Positions 33,409-45,687 of a DNA stretch of 64,000 nt are shown one piece after another (position 1 is the first letter of the stretch; each line of letters opens with the position of its first letter). The translations under genes were made by a program, and so were the position numbers. The stretch covers positions 1,014,003 to 1,078,002 of the forward strand of contig ML682232.1 in NCBI GenBank assembly GCA_007922195.1, in the 5' to 3' direction. A model generated the notes under the pieces. That model worked only from the letters and a program-made list of their open reading frames with translations. It was not told the DNA's origin and made no database searches. This stretch comes from Podocnemis expansa (Eukaryota > Chordata > Testudines > Podocnemididae).

Positions 33409-34340
33409 CAGACATGGCCAAACTGTGGCTCGCAAGCTGCATGTGGCTCTTCGAAGGTAAAAGTGCGGTTCCCAAAGAATTGAAAAAACAAAGCCTCATC
33501 AATGTTCCTGGCGGCACCCAGAAACATTCTCCCTGGCCCCAAGCAGAAGGGACAACTTAAGTGTCCAGTGCCCTGAGCATTCTTCAGATGAACGCTCAAA
33601 GCAGCACACATCGGCACCTCTGCTGGCTGCCCAAGTAAGCTGAAGGAGGTTGGGGAGGGTCCTCCTCCCCCACAGCGAGAGCCAGTGTCTGGGCTGGGGT
33701 TTCTTCTGTTTCCACACCACGGTCAGAGGCCAGGCGGGGTGAGGATTTCTCTGTTCCCCAGCCACGGTCAAAGCCAGGCAGGGGTCTGATCTGTTCCCCC
33801 TGCCGCAGCCAGAGCCAGGCGGGGTTTGATTCCTTCCCCCCTGCCATGGCCAGAACCAGCAGGGATGATCACTTCCCCTGGCCATGGCCAGAGCCAGCAG
33901 GGATGATCACTTCCCTGCCATGGCCACAGGCTGCAAGGAAGATCGCTTCCCCCTACCACAGCAAACCCCACTGGGGGTATTGCTTCCCTGCAGCAGCCAG
34001 AGCCGACAGCGGTGGGTCCCTTCTCTCCATCTGGGCAGGGTAGGGACCCCTGTTGCTGGCTCTGGCTGTGGCAGGGGATCGCTTCCTCCTGCTGCAGCCA
34101 GAGGTGACAGGGGGTACCCTCTCCCCGTAGTGGCAGGGTAGGGACCCCCATTGCTGGCTCTGGCCGCCACCGGTAAGGGTCACAACCTCCCTCCCCTGCC
34201 ACTGTATAGATGGGCCCTGGATTGGGGCTGCTCCTCCTGGGTGCCAGAACGCCTAGTTATGGCCCTGCCCCACCGCAGCTCTCAAAGATTTCATAATGAA
34301 CTTGCGTGGCTCTTGAGTTCCCTAAGTTTGGCCACCCCTG
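33409..34340. mobile_element. 932-bp hAT element with internal minisatellite
   Basis: The left end CAGACATGGCCAAACTGTGG and the right end AGTTTGGCCACCCCTG form inverted repeats of the CAGGGGTGGCCAAACT group. The flanks ctataaaa (33401-33408) and ctatagaa (34341-34348) match at 7 of 8 positions. The inside is a G+C-rich tandem array. Open frames up to 144 codons on the minus strand (33499-34202) are translations of that array, not genes. Confidence 0.87.
33690..34180. repeat. G+C-rich minisatellite, about 38-45-bp units
   Basis: The best two units start at 33843 and 33881, a 38-bp period, and share GCCATGGCCAGARCCAGCAG. Others are more diverged (CAGCCAGAGCC...GGGG...TTCCCC). Confidence 0.8.
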
Positions 34341-34348
34341 CTATAGAA

Positions 34349-36115
34349 CCTGCTCTCTTCAAACTGAAGCTCCTTGGCGAGGGTTGGAAAGGAAAACATT
34401 CAGTATAATCATAAAACCCTGTGTTTTAACTCCCAGCACAAAATTCCACAATAGCTGTGATTAAGTCTCTATAAATCATGCAAAAACGAAATACATTGGA
34501 TTTATATTGTATTTGCTATCTTCTGGAAATGAATGCATGGAACCTTACTGCTGCTCCCCTCCAAATACATTTGCTTTCATTAGACACACAGACCATAAAT
34601 AACAAAATGAAAACTACACTTGAAATGGAAAGCTATAAAACAGTTTTTCCCATACTGACCTTGCGCCTAGAAATTGGTATTTTTATCATCGTATCTCCCT
34701 CCTATCCTCACAAATAAAGCCTAATAAAAATTAACAGAATTTACAGTCTTAAAATTGATCTCTCTCTGCTGAGCAGCTGTCATAAACATGTTTATGAGAC
34801 TAACTCATTCCTTTAAAAATCCAAATTTTTTTTTTAAAAACCCACAAAACTAAAATAGGAGGAGACAAGAATCACCACTCTTATACCCCACAGCTCTCCA
34901 ATCCCTTTGTGGCACAATCTCATCCAGACAAATGATGGCGAGGAGCAACGTTAAGGTATAAATGCCAAAGACACATTAAACAGGACCAAGTTTAGGTCAA
35001 AGCCGACATTTCCAGAGTTTCTATTTCCACTTAATTGTTCTTCATACCTTTTCCTTACCTCAAAATCTCCAGCCCCAAACACTGGACCACCGCAAGAACC
35101 AAAATAAGCTTTCCTCTAAGTTCACTTTCTACCACTCCTCGTTACCCAGCGGGTTTCCCTTCTGAGCAAGACAAGGTCAACCCCCCACCCAAGAGGAGCT
35201 AGTAGTCTGAGTTCTAAACCCAGGTCTGATGTTTGGGAGTACACAGGCTGCCTCAATGCCTTAAGGTATCACTGTCAAGAACTGTTAAAGAAAAATTTAT
35301 AATAAAGGTCTCAAGGATGTAAATGAAAACCATTCCAATAAAATCACAAGCAAACTGTTCTACCTCTATTTTGAAGAGCAAACCCTTTGGTCTCACTCTG
35401 TATTAACTATTTGGAGATGGTAGTGAAATACGCCCCAAAACCCTTTTTTCAAAAATGAATTTAGGTAAGGTAGTGGCAATTCCAAATACATTTAAAACTG
35501 CACATTACTCTTCTTAGTACAGGCAAAAATTTACGACAAATATACATTTTAAATATTTGGAAAGATGCAGTTGCCAATCTTATCTTTCTAAAATAGCAAG
35601 CTTATATTTGTAATGAAGTATGCCCTTTTACTTGAAGCCATACACATAAGCATGAGCATAATGCTTAAACACCAGCTATTTGCTATAATAAGATTACAGT
35701 GCATTAGAAGATACTCATCAGCGTTTCCTATAAATGAAATGTAAATCCTGATAACTGCATGCCACCCTGCAGGCCAGCTTAAGCCCATAATCAAGGTATT
35801 GTAGTGGCATCTCTGGTTGGTACATAAAACATTGATAGAGCAGTACGGTTTTGATGCAACAAATCACTTGTGCTGAATATTAAGCTCACATGCACACACG
35901 TTCAACTCAAATTAACTTTTAGAGATTCGTAATGTACTAGCAAATTCATGGAAAAACCAACACCTGCATATTCTAAACATCTAAATAAAAGTTTTAACTG
36001 TATACATATATTTGGCCGAGCACACGTTGTTTGTAGATGACCTAGAATAACAGATATTAAAAAATCACCAAGGAAAGAAGGCTAGTAACCAGAAATGACA
36101 TTAGTTTAAGTTCTG
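34349..36115. other. unassigned non-coding sequence
   Basis: A+T-rich sequence with no gene or repeat recognised. Confidence 0.5.
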
Positions 36116-36119
36116 CTGT

Positions 36120-36925
36120 CCTATGACTCACAGGATAAAGCGCGAACACTTTGAGTATGCCATCTTTGTGTAACCCATACACCTAAAACAGGGGGTGTCT
36201 CACAGACCTGCTCAGGCTGGGTTATGTTGCTAGACAGATTTAGCAGCCCAGAAACCAGAAGTTTCTGGAACCAGGGAGTGGTAGCATTTTGAGCATGCTC
36301 CACAAGTTTTTCTATTGGTGTAGTCGGGTGTCTGAGAAAAGCAGCCAAGAAAGCAGCAACTAAAGAGAGCTGCAGAGTCCACGTACCCAGTGCTTGAGTG
36401 TTTGAGAAGAGCTGAGCCAAGAGTGGACCGCAAGAGGTTTTCTCCCTGCAGTGGAGCATTTTACTGCAGTTTTCTTTAATGGGACAGAGAGTGGTTGACC
36501 AATAAATAGACTAGATGATGCTGGTTTCAGAAAAGAAAGAAAGGACTGCATAGATTCCTACTGAAGATTCCTGCAGCCAGAGAAGAGGAGGATTGCAACT
36601 TACTTTACACTCAAGCCTCAAGGACTTGAACAAAGACTGCAACTGAGGTAATGGTGACTCTACCTGAACTTAGCAACACTTGGGTTTCTTGCTGTTCTGT
36701 TTAAATTCATTTTGGTTTCTTAGGATAAAATTTGTTAAGTTTGCAGTTAATAAAGTTCATTGTTACATTTATGCTGAGTAGTAGTTTAATGTGGGATGGG
36801 AGCTCCAGTCTTCACTGCGAGTACCTTTAGAACTGAATCCTGGCTCTCCTGCTGATTTCTCCAGGGGTTTCTCTCTGTTAGGCACTGGAGAGGGGCAAGT
36901 AAATGAATTCTAGCCCACCTGAAGG
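36120..36925 (+). other. possible old solo LTR-like sequence
   Basis: The stretch is less A+T-rich than its flanks and carries, in order, CCAATAAATAGACT at about 36499-36512 (CCAAT plus TATA-like), a run of non-coding sequence, and AATAAAG at about 36749-36755 with a GT/T-rich follow-on. That order suits the U3-R-U5 layout of an LTR. Clear TG...CA ends and a flanking duplication were not found. It could equally be unrelated sequence. Confidence 0.25.
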
Positions 36926-37220
36926 TTACATTTGCACATATAGAAAGTATTCACAATTACAGTGAATCACTGACTGTAAAACAGCCAATGGTCATTTTGT
37001 CTGACAGTATTTTACTGGCACTGATGAATTAAAAATATTTAATTCTGAACCATAAAATAAACTGATTTTCTGATCCTGACAACAAATGAGTTTTTACATG
37101 CAATATTCTAGAATAAATGGCTACTTATTATTTTTATAGCAAAGAACTGTAAATGAAGTTGAGTTCATTTCCCATTATTGCTTTAAAATGCTGAACATGC
37201 CAATTCTGGGAAAGACTCAA
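36926..37220. other. unassigned non-coding sequence
   Basis: A+T-rich sequence; nothing recognised. Confidence 0.45.
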
Positions 37221-37295
37221 TCATGTCATTGCAGGCCGCAGGAAATAGCTTTAGGGGGTGCATGCAGCCAGTGGGCTGCATGTTTGAGACCCCTG
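37221..37295. mobile_element. partial hAT MITE (CAGGGGTCTCAAAC family), copy 3
   Basis: Only one half is present: TGTCATTGCAGGCCGCAGGA ... GTTTGAGACCCCTG. It matches the right half of 42007-42184, including GGAAAYAGCTTTAGGGGG. The other terminus is missing. Confidence 0.85.
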
Positions 37296-37879
37296 CGTAA
37301 GACCTTCACCATAATACAATCTAGTACTATATTCCATCAAGCAAAGTGTTTGTATGTAAACAAGTACATCACATGTCTACAATGATCTTCTATATTATAC
37401 TTTTTAATTTCACAGTCAATATTAAAAGGAAAAACATCAGATTAGAAAGAATGCAGGGATATAAAGTAAGCTCAATGTTAGAATATTTAACAATAGAATA
37501 CAATACTCCTATCTCAAGGACCATCCATTCAGCGTTACAACTATAAATTACTCGGAAAATTTCCCAGAGAAGTTTCTGCTAAAGCAATACATTTAAACCT
37601 TGATCACAACAAATATAAAGTCTTCCTTTGACCAGATTTTTATAAACAATTTAAAATTTCAAAATGTAATGTAATGCTAAGGTAGCAACTACAAATTGAG
37701 TAGCTTCCACTATAGATAAGTTGCTTAAGTGTTTCCTTTCTACTCCATTTTTAGCCTTCACCTTGACTGATCAGTCCTTCAGCCATCACATAGATTGCAC
37801 ACATTACAACACATACTCCATTCTTCTCTTATCCTGCAGCCCTGTTTTTCATGACAAAAGCTTCCCATCTCTTTGGAAG
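37296..37879. other. unassigned non-coding sequence
   Basis: No gene or repeat recognised. Confidence 0.45.
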
Positions 37880-39525
37880 TCATCTGAGTGGCTGTTCCAA
37901 TTCCTGTGAGTACCAACAAATAAGAGCTGAAGTCCATCGATTGTCAGTGAGTCTAGCTATACATCTAGCCCATTGCATTTTATTGTACCAGTGCTCAGCA
38001 ACCACATCCAGCACTTCACTCTGCAGTCTGATCTCTTCATTATTGATTTCTTTGCAGACTGAAACCCCCAGAATTCCTCTCTCCATGATGGACAATTGCT
38101 GCTGTTCTATCTTTGTCAGTGCTCTGTTCATTGCTATACAAGTGCTAGCAATACAACTGAGTTGAACAGGTTGGTGCATATTGCCTGACTGATTTTTAAC
38201 TTTGGAGGATATTCTGGCTGGAACTAAATGCACATCAACCAGCTTAAATTTCATTTTGGAGCAGTTCACTTTCAGTTCAACTTGGTTGCTTTTTGCGTTG
38301 CATTCTCACAACGTTCTGTAGTTTGTCAGTGGTTTTGGCAAATCAACACAGTATCATCTGCAAATCTGAGATGATTTAAGTGCTCTGTTGATGTTGATTC
38401 CACCCTACCAGTTTAATCCCTCTCACTACCATTTTGAGGCAGGCTGTAAAAAGTTTCAGGGAAGCTGTGTCTCCTTGCTTCACACCTTTTTTGATTAGGG
38501 TACAGAGGGGAGAGACAAACAGAATTATACCTATTATGCAGTCAGTTTGTTTCCTTTAATTTGCTGTAATTTGTGTCAATGCCCTGCTCTGCAAGAGCTT
38601 TCAGCACTGCATTGATCTCAACACTGTCAAATGCTTGTTCAGTTAATGAAGTGATTGCATAAAAGAAATTTCTTTTTCCTTGAATGTTCCAATAGCTGGT
38701 TTATAGTGAAAATTTGGTCAACTGTGCTGAAATTCCTTCAAAAATCTATCTGCTCTCTCGAGAGTCAGTTTGTTGTTACTGCAGTGAGCAGCTCAGGCGT
38801 GTGAGAGCAAGTATATTGGACAACAGCTCTTTGTATCTTCACAGTCACTATTTTTATGCAGCCAAATGGTATCTTTCACATTTCTAAATAATAGCTAAAC
38901 TGCTGAGCAAGGGTTTCCCAAAGGTTTTGGCCTCCAACTCTTATCATTTTGGTTCTCAATCTGTCTTTTCCTAGAGATTTTCCTTCCTTCATTTGGTAAG
39001 CTTCATGTCAAACACCACTCATAAGAGTACACACTTGCTGGTCTGTTAAAGTGTTGGTAATGGGATGTTTATTTGGAACACAAACAGTTTGGTGTTAAAA
39101 TCTTTGTAAACCACTTCCATCCTTGTTCTATCTATTACTGCTTTTCATTACTTGTTCTTCAATGCTGTTTTGTCAACCTGAACAGCGTCAACCCCCTCTT
39201 GTGAGCCTCAGCTCTCTTTAAGAGCCTTTCATTTCAGTACTTTTTGAAGTCTTCCTTTATTCTTACCAGCTTACACAGAAGAGAAGACTCAAGTTTGTCA
39301 CCACCATTTTGCATCATATTCTTCTGCTTCTCTAGCAAGTTTCTTATATCCTCCAAGATTTTTCCCTTGGCTGACGTCACACATGGCCTCACATTATCAG
39401 CAAAGATTTTATTTTTCTCATCGCAGCTATCTACGAGACTCCAGTCTTCCTTGGAAATATTCACCTTCAGAATTGCTATGTTGAATATTTTCAGCCAGCG
39501 TCTCTGATTTGTCATCTGTAGTGCT
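37880..39525 (-). mobile_element. RTE-clade LINE remnant
   Basis: Minus-strand translation in several frames follows an RTE protein from its linker to its end. LLEKQKNMMQNGGDKLESSL (39240-39515) is the region between endonuclease and polymerase. GDTASLKLFTACLKMVV (near 38440-38490) is motif B with its surroundings. A degraded ADD region (QMILC-like, near 38350) follows. The terminal segment WARCIARLTDNRW...CWYSQELEQPL (37880-37990) is the RTE signature end. Many stops and frame changes show it is inactive. The first 300-400 codons of endonuclease are missing or unrecognisable. Confidence 0.78.
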
Positions 39526-40383
39526 TTCTTCTGTCTTTTTGTGGAAGTTAAGGCTCACTCTAAGCAAGTCGGTCACACCTGGTGTTAAATGTAGTCCATT
39601 TCATTCCTGTTTTTCACATTTAGCACAATCCATGTCGACCTCCTCTTGGCTTCTTAAACCAGGTGTTGCCTTTAAATATTTCTTTCATTTCAAAAGTTAT
39701 CAGTCACTCTCCTCTTGGATTCCATTCGCCCATGCCTTTTCTTCCAATAAACTTTTCCCCTTCATGCACTCATCCAATCTTAACACTGAAATCCCCACCA
39801 CAATCATATATCTGGAGAAGGGGGAGTGTCAAGTCATGCACATACCAAAAAGGCCATCAAAGCCACTGCACAACCCTGACAAGCAATGCTGGAAATATCT
39901 CCAATCCATGACACAGGGACACACCAAAACCTATTGTGGAGCTCACACAGGGACTCTACTCAAAGGAGAACAATGTTATTTTCACTAAAAGACAGTATGC
40001 AGAGCAATGAGCTAAAACAAAGTCCCGTTTTCCCTTAACTTAACATTAATTTTTCCTTGCAGGCATTTGGAAGTGCCCCTTAACCATCCTAACTCCCATC
40101 TATCTCTCAATGGAAGAAACAGACTATCCTGTGTGTGGCATGCTGTATCTCAGTTGTTTCCGTTTGACCCTGCATGAAACATTTCAGTCAATATAATCAA
40201 GAGTTTGGGAAAAATGATAAGCAACTGAAAACTGATGCTTCTACTGGGAAGCATCATGCAAACTTAATAGATGGTATTACCAACACAGTCTGTAACAGAG
40301 AAAGTATAAAGGTTTCATCATGATGGATTTCGGCCAGTCACATTGCAAAGAACAATGTCACCTCATAGTTGTGCTCTAGAAGT
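39526..40383. other. unassigned non-coding sequence
   Basis: The first part may be more RTE endonuclease, but it is too eroded to call. The 159-codon plus frame (39509-39988) has no domain. Confidence 0.45.
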
Positions 40384-40440
40384 CATCTGGAGGAAGTTCT
40401 ATGGCCTCTGTTATACTTGAGGCTGGACTAGATGATCATA
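40384..40440 (+). mobile_element. older CR1 3' tail, left piece
   Basis: GGAAGTTCTATGGCCTCTGT, then GGCTGGACTAGATGATCAT, is the start of a CR1 3' tail on the plus strand. The missing rest (CTCCCTTCTGGCCTTGGAAT) appears at about 41601-41625, beyond the inserted minus-strand CR1. Confidence 0.7.
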
Positions 40441-41592
40441 GAAACTAGAAAGGACCATGAGAGGTCATCGAATCCAGTTCCCTGCACTCAGGGCAGAACC
40501 AAGAACCCTCATTAAACCATTGCTGACAGGTTTTTGTCCAACCTGCTCTTAAAAACCTCCAATGTAAGAGATTCGATAACCTGCTGAGGCAATTTATTCC
40601 ATTTAATCACTCTGACAGTTAGGAATTTTTTCCTAATGTCCAACCTAAACCTCCCTTGCTATAATTTAAGCTCACTGCTTCTTGTCCTATCATTTGTGAT
40701 TAAAGAGAATAATTTTTAGATACTTAAAAAAAAATCATGTCCTCTCTCCATCTCTTTTTTTCTAAACTGAACAAACCCAGCTTTTCCAATCTTCCCTCAT
40801 AGATCAAATGTTATAGACCGCTAATCATTTTTGTTGCCTTCTTTGGGCTTTGTCCAGTTTCTCCACATCCTTTTTGAAATGAGGTGCCCAAAACTGGACA
40901 CAGTACTCAAATTGAGAGCTAATCAGTGCAGAGCAGAGTGGAAGAATCACTTCTTGTGTCTTATTCACAACACTCCACGATGGTGTTCGCTTTTTTTTGC
41001 AACAGTATTACTCTGATGACATATTTAGCTTGTGATCCACTATTACACCCAGATACCTTTCTGCAGTACTCCTTCCTAGGCAGTCATTGCCCATTTTGTA
41101 TGTGTGCACTGGATTGTTCAACCCTAAGTGGAGTATTTGGCACTCATCTTTATTGAATTTCATTCTGTTTATCTCTGACCATTTCACCAGTTTGTCCAAA
41201 TCATTTTGAATTGTGATCCTAGCCTTCACAGCATTTGCAATCCCTCTGAGGTTGGCATCATCTGCCGACTTTAAAAGTTTGCTCTCTATGCCATCATCTA
41301 AGTCACTGATAAAAATGTTGAACAAAACTGGACCCAGAAGAGATCTCTGTGGCACCCTGCTCATCATATCCTTCCAGTCTGAATGTGAACTGTTGATAAA
41401 CTGCTCTCTGGGATTGGTTGTCCAACCAGTTTTGCACCCACCTTATAGTAGCTCCATCTAGTTTGTACCTCCCCAGTTTATTAATAAGAATGTGATGCGA
41501 CACTGTACCAAAACACTTTACTAAAGTCTAGATACACCACTTCTACCGCTTCCCCTCTATCCACAAGGCTCATTAACACATCACAGAAAGCT
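40441..41592 (-). mobile_element. CR1 LINE, 5'-truncated copy nested in an older CR1 tail
   Basis: The minus-strand reading gives ISDLDDGIESKLLKSADDAN, NDLDKLVKWSEINRMKFNKD and RYLGVIVDHKLN, then the distal region and CR1 3' tail. A 119-codon open stretch remains (41008-41367) but stops occur outside it. The flanks share atcata (40435-40440 and 41593-41598), a possible target duplication. It is the same subfamily as 5150-6478 and in opposite orientation. Confidence 0.92.
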
Positions 41593-41626
41593 ATCATAAC
41601 GCTCCCTTCTGGCCTTGGAATCTATA
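41593..41626 (+). mobile_element. older CR1 3' tail, right piece
   Basis: ATCATAACGCTCCCTTCTGG followed by CCTTGGAATCTATAG continues the tail interrupted at 40440. The two pieces joined follow the usual order of a CR1 end. Confidence 0.68.
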
Positions 41627-42006
41627 GTGTGTTATGAAGACCATTCTACACAAGGGATAACAAAAAGCCTTCATACATTTTCAAACCTTTTCTAAAATTA
41701 ATCCACTTACTATGAAAATGTACCTTACACACACACACACTATATGCAGTTTTACTATAGAAGTTTTAATCTCATCACTTTTACAGTCAATTGTATTAGC
41801 TACCATGAGTACAACAAAACGGAACTGAATAAGAAAAATTGAAGGTTTGGGGTTTTGGGGTATTTTAAATTTATGCCCAGCACCACTTGGTTGCAAGATC
41901 TCAGATTTTCAACATATCACTAGTAAAGGAGTGAATACTGCCTGGCCTGGCCTTGCATCCAGTTTAATTTAGGAACAGAGGGAGAATGCACGAGAAGAAA
42001 TTAGAG
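41627..42006. other. unassigned sequence with a short (AC)n
   Basis: An (AC)7 run lies at about 41729-41742. No gene is seen. Confidence 0.5.
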
Positions 42007-42184
42007 CAGGGGTCTCAAACTCAAACCACCACGAGGCCCACATGAGGATTAGTTAGCCCGAGGGCCGCACCACTGAAATCCTTCCATACAGTGATATTGC
42101 AAATATCAGAAACAAATCGTGTCATTGCAGGTCGCAGGAAACAGCTTTAGGGGGCGCCCGCGGGCCGTGTGTTTGAGACCCCTG
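42007..42184. mobile_element. 178-bp hAT MITE (CAGGGGTCTCAAAC family), copy 4, perfect target duplication
   Basis: It begins CAGGGGTCTCAAACTCAAAC and ends GTTTGAGACCCCTG. The flanks aattagag (41999-42006) and aattagag (42185-42192) are identical. This is the best-preserved member of the family in the window. Confidence 0.94.
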
Positions 42185-42192
42185 AATTAGAG

Positions 42193-44540
42193 CATTTTTG
42201 TGGTTGACTGTTTTTCAGAAAGCAACAAATCTGAAGGTGCTCAGAGGTTTGTAATGTTAGAAATAGCCCCTGGTGGGACAACATAGAGGGTAGCCTGCAT
42301 AAGAGGCAATAGAAGGTGAATGAAAATGTTCTTTAGAACATGGTGATCACCCCATAAAATTATATATGCACAATTACATATAATGTTTTGCTGTCTAAAA
42401 GCTATAACAAATTAACACAGCTTTTCTTTGACATTGCAAAAGTCAAAAACCACACCATGGAGAAAAGCTATGAAAGTTGTTTTTAATAAATTGTCTACAG
42501 CCATGTCCTGTTACACAAGACATCAACAGAAAGATTAGCTTGAGATACATAATATATACATTGAATACATGGATCAGGATTGGCCTCAAGACTGTTTACA
42601 CTGTATGAAAAACCTGGAGGAAATACACCCTCACAGAAGCAGCCAACTATTAATGAAATGGAAGTGAGTGTGCCCAGACAGCGGAACTGACCAAATACAA
42701 CTCAGAATGAATTTAATAATGAATCAACAGATGATGCAATTCATGAAGCCATTTGATCGGACTACAGAAACTGAATTATAGCACCTGTGAACTAAAAGGA
42801 AAAACAAAGTTGGAGAAAAACCTGAAGCTCTTGTAGAAAATTTGCAAAGATAACAGCTAATCTTTTGTACGTCTTCCTGTGACAACACCTTAAAGGCAAA
42901 TTACATCTTGGTGGGTATGCATTATAACAGAAGCTTTTACATCCCACACAAATCATGCAGAAAGACCATGAAGCAAAGTGAACCAAAATTAAATAAGATA
43001 TTGGGAGTGCTATGGGGAGAGATTAGCCAGACATGAAAATAAAGGTGTGAGGGGGGAAGCGTTACCACAAAGATAATTATAATCAGCTCCAAAGGTCCAA
43101 TGTTTCCAAAGACTCCAAAAAGGGGGGGGGAGAAAAAAGTAAAGTAGCACCCAATTAATTGTCAGTACTAATGTTAATCATTGCGTGGCTGTTTGCTGCA
43201 AGAAATCAGCCTATAACATAGCTAATTCGTAATCTGCAATTTTTCAGTTGCATAAAGATTCTAGCCTAACTCAAAACCTGATAAACCAAGGAACAGACTC
43301 AAGTTTTACAACTATACACATCCGCTTCTCAGACAGTTATCAGTCACTTGTCAAGTGTACACCAACACAAAACTTGGCATGCCACAAAGTGAAGATTATG
43401 ATAAAACACAAAATTTACTATACTTCTTGCTAATCAATGATAATTTTATAACACATGTGATCTCATTACTCATACCAACATCATCAAAAAATTTAATATC
43501 CTAGCTCTTTAAAATGGTTTGCACCCCTGAAAGCCCAAAATAAACCACACAAGCTAATACAGAATCATTTCACAGCACAACTGTCATCCCACTGAGGGCA
43601 GAGTTAAGTTTGTCTCAGCATCACCATGGCGACAGTAGCTGATTACTGTTCATAGGCTTGGGGCAAGGACAGTGTGTTTGTGAGGGGAACAGATTTTGAT
43701 GAGTGAAAAATGATTTATATAGCTCTATGGATTGTCTCTATTTCCTCATTTTAAGTTGGGTATTACTTCCCCTTTGCAATTTTAAGAGTTCTTCACCAAC
43801 TTTGTGTGTTTGAATAAACAAGTGCTATTGATTTTTATTTCCTAATGTTATATGACATGACCTGGTTGGTCACATTACAGAATGGTATAACTGCACTGCT
43901 CTGTGTTACAGTTTGCCCATTTGTACAGCAGTAGAACAAGTGAGAAAATGAAGCAATGGTAAGCCTCTAAACATGCAAAACATAAAATGTTTTCATTTGA
44001 CTGGCGATCACCATGAACAGAACTTCTCTTGAACTAACCCTTTTAAAGTTTAGGCTCCTCAAATTCTAATACTAAGACAAGACTTCCTTACTCTATGGCC
44101 CGCTCCATAATGTGTGTTTGAACCTTGCTTCCCACCAACCTACCCCCCCTTATTTGAATCTCTGAATCACAGAAGCCACTGTGGACCTCAAAGCAGTCCC
44201 TTTAGTCTGCTTAATCTAAGACTGAGAGACCAAGGAGGCAATAATGGAAAGAGAATCACAAAGTAATTCACAACATTTCCTTAATTCAGGGCTCAATAAA
44301 CCCTGAATGCCAGGAAGACAAATGTCTCCAGTGCCAAAAGAAAAAAACAAACAATGATAAAAAACAGACAGTGACAGCACCAAGACTTCCAGCACCTTTA
44401 CCTCTTCTCCCTCCCCCCCCCCCCAAAGAGGGCTGTTGTGGCCCCCCCCCCCCCCCACTCCTGAAAGTGTAAGCAGCAGGCTTCTTCACTCTGCTGCTGA
44501 AAGCACAGAGGTAGTAATAGCTTTTTAGTGGTAGGCAGGC
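42193..44540. other. unassigned non-coding sequence
   Basis: No gene is recognised. Two C runs lie at about 44412-44424 and 44443-44456. The frames crossing them are low-complexity. Confidence 0.5.
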
Positions 44541-44605
44541 CACACACCTAGGCACCTAAGTTTTTAGGCTACTCCTAGGTGTGCAGCACTTTTTCAAAGC
44601 CTGCC
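44541..44605. repeat. fragment of an ancient interspersed repeat
   Basis: CCTAGGCACCTAAGTTTTTA and TCCTAGGTGTGCAGCACTTT, with TTTCAAAGCCT, recall a repeat common in reptiles built on TTAGGCACCTAAGT palindromes. The fragment is short and the call is tentative. Confidence 0.4.
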
Positions 44606-45687
44606 TTAAAGATTTTAAAGCAGCTTTCAATTAGAGTTGATAAGCAGTCTAACACAAAGAAATCCTTAAGTATTTAATTCTTTTCCAAAATGAAAGCTTT
44701 AAAAAAGTCTTCAACTCTGCTGAAACGTAAATTTTTTGAAACACAAGAATGGTCATACTGAGTCAGACCAATGATGCAACTAACCCAGTATAATGTCTTC
44801 CAACAGTAGCCTGTGCTAGACGCTTCAGAGAGAATGAACACAACTGGCCAATTTATGAAGTAATCCATATCCTGTCATCCACACCCAATGTCTAGCAGTG
44901 AGAAGTTTAAAGGACAGGCACAACCAGGTGGTATTCCTGACCATCCTGGTTCGTAACTACTAATAAGCCCACCATCTATGAATTTAACCAGTTTCTTTTT
45001 TTTAATCTAGTTAAATTTTTTTACCTCCACAGCATTCCCTGGTAATGAGTTTCAAACAGTGACTGTGCAGGTTTAAAACTAAAGGAAGTACTTTAAACAA
45101 TGATGGCAAATAATTCCAATGGATGACCCCTAATTTGTGTGTTCTGTGAAGAGGGAAATAATTTTATAGACCTCTAGTTTATCGCCATTTAGTCACATCT
45201 TTCCTAAAATGACCAGTCCCAGGGTTTTATTTTTGGTGAGGTGTGTGTTTATTTAAGTCACTCCTCATCTGGATGTTCCAGTCCCTTAATCATTTTTGCT
45301 TCCCTTCTCTGTAGTTTCTCCAGTTAATATATCTTTTCTGAAATGGGGTGACCAGAACTGCATGTAGTATTCAAAGCCTAGACATATTACAAGTTTATAT
45401 AGTTGCATTACGATACATCCTGTCTTACCTGTTTTATCCTAATAGATTTCAATGGGAGGGGGGGTAATCTGCTGCTGTACATTTAGTAGATATTTTCGAA
45501 GAACTCTCCAGGATAAGTCCAAGATCTCTCTGAAATGGCAACAGCTAATTAGACCCCATCATTTCATAAATATAGTTGGGGATTATGTTTTTCAGTGTGC
45601 ATTAGTTCACATTTATCAACACTGAATTTCATCTGCCATTTTGTTACCCAGCCACCCAATTTAGTGAGATTCCTTTGCAATTCTAAG

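Noticed and set aside
33499..34202. Open frames up to 144 codons on the minus strand
   Set aside because: They are translations of the G+C-rich minisatellite inside the hAT element at 33409-34340; amino acids repeat with the DNA period and several frames are open at once.
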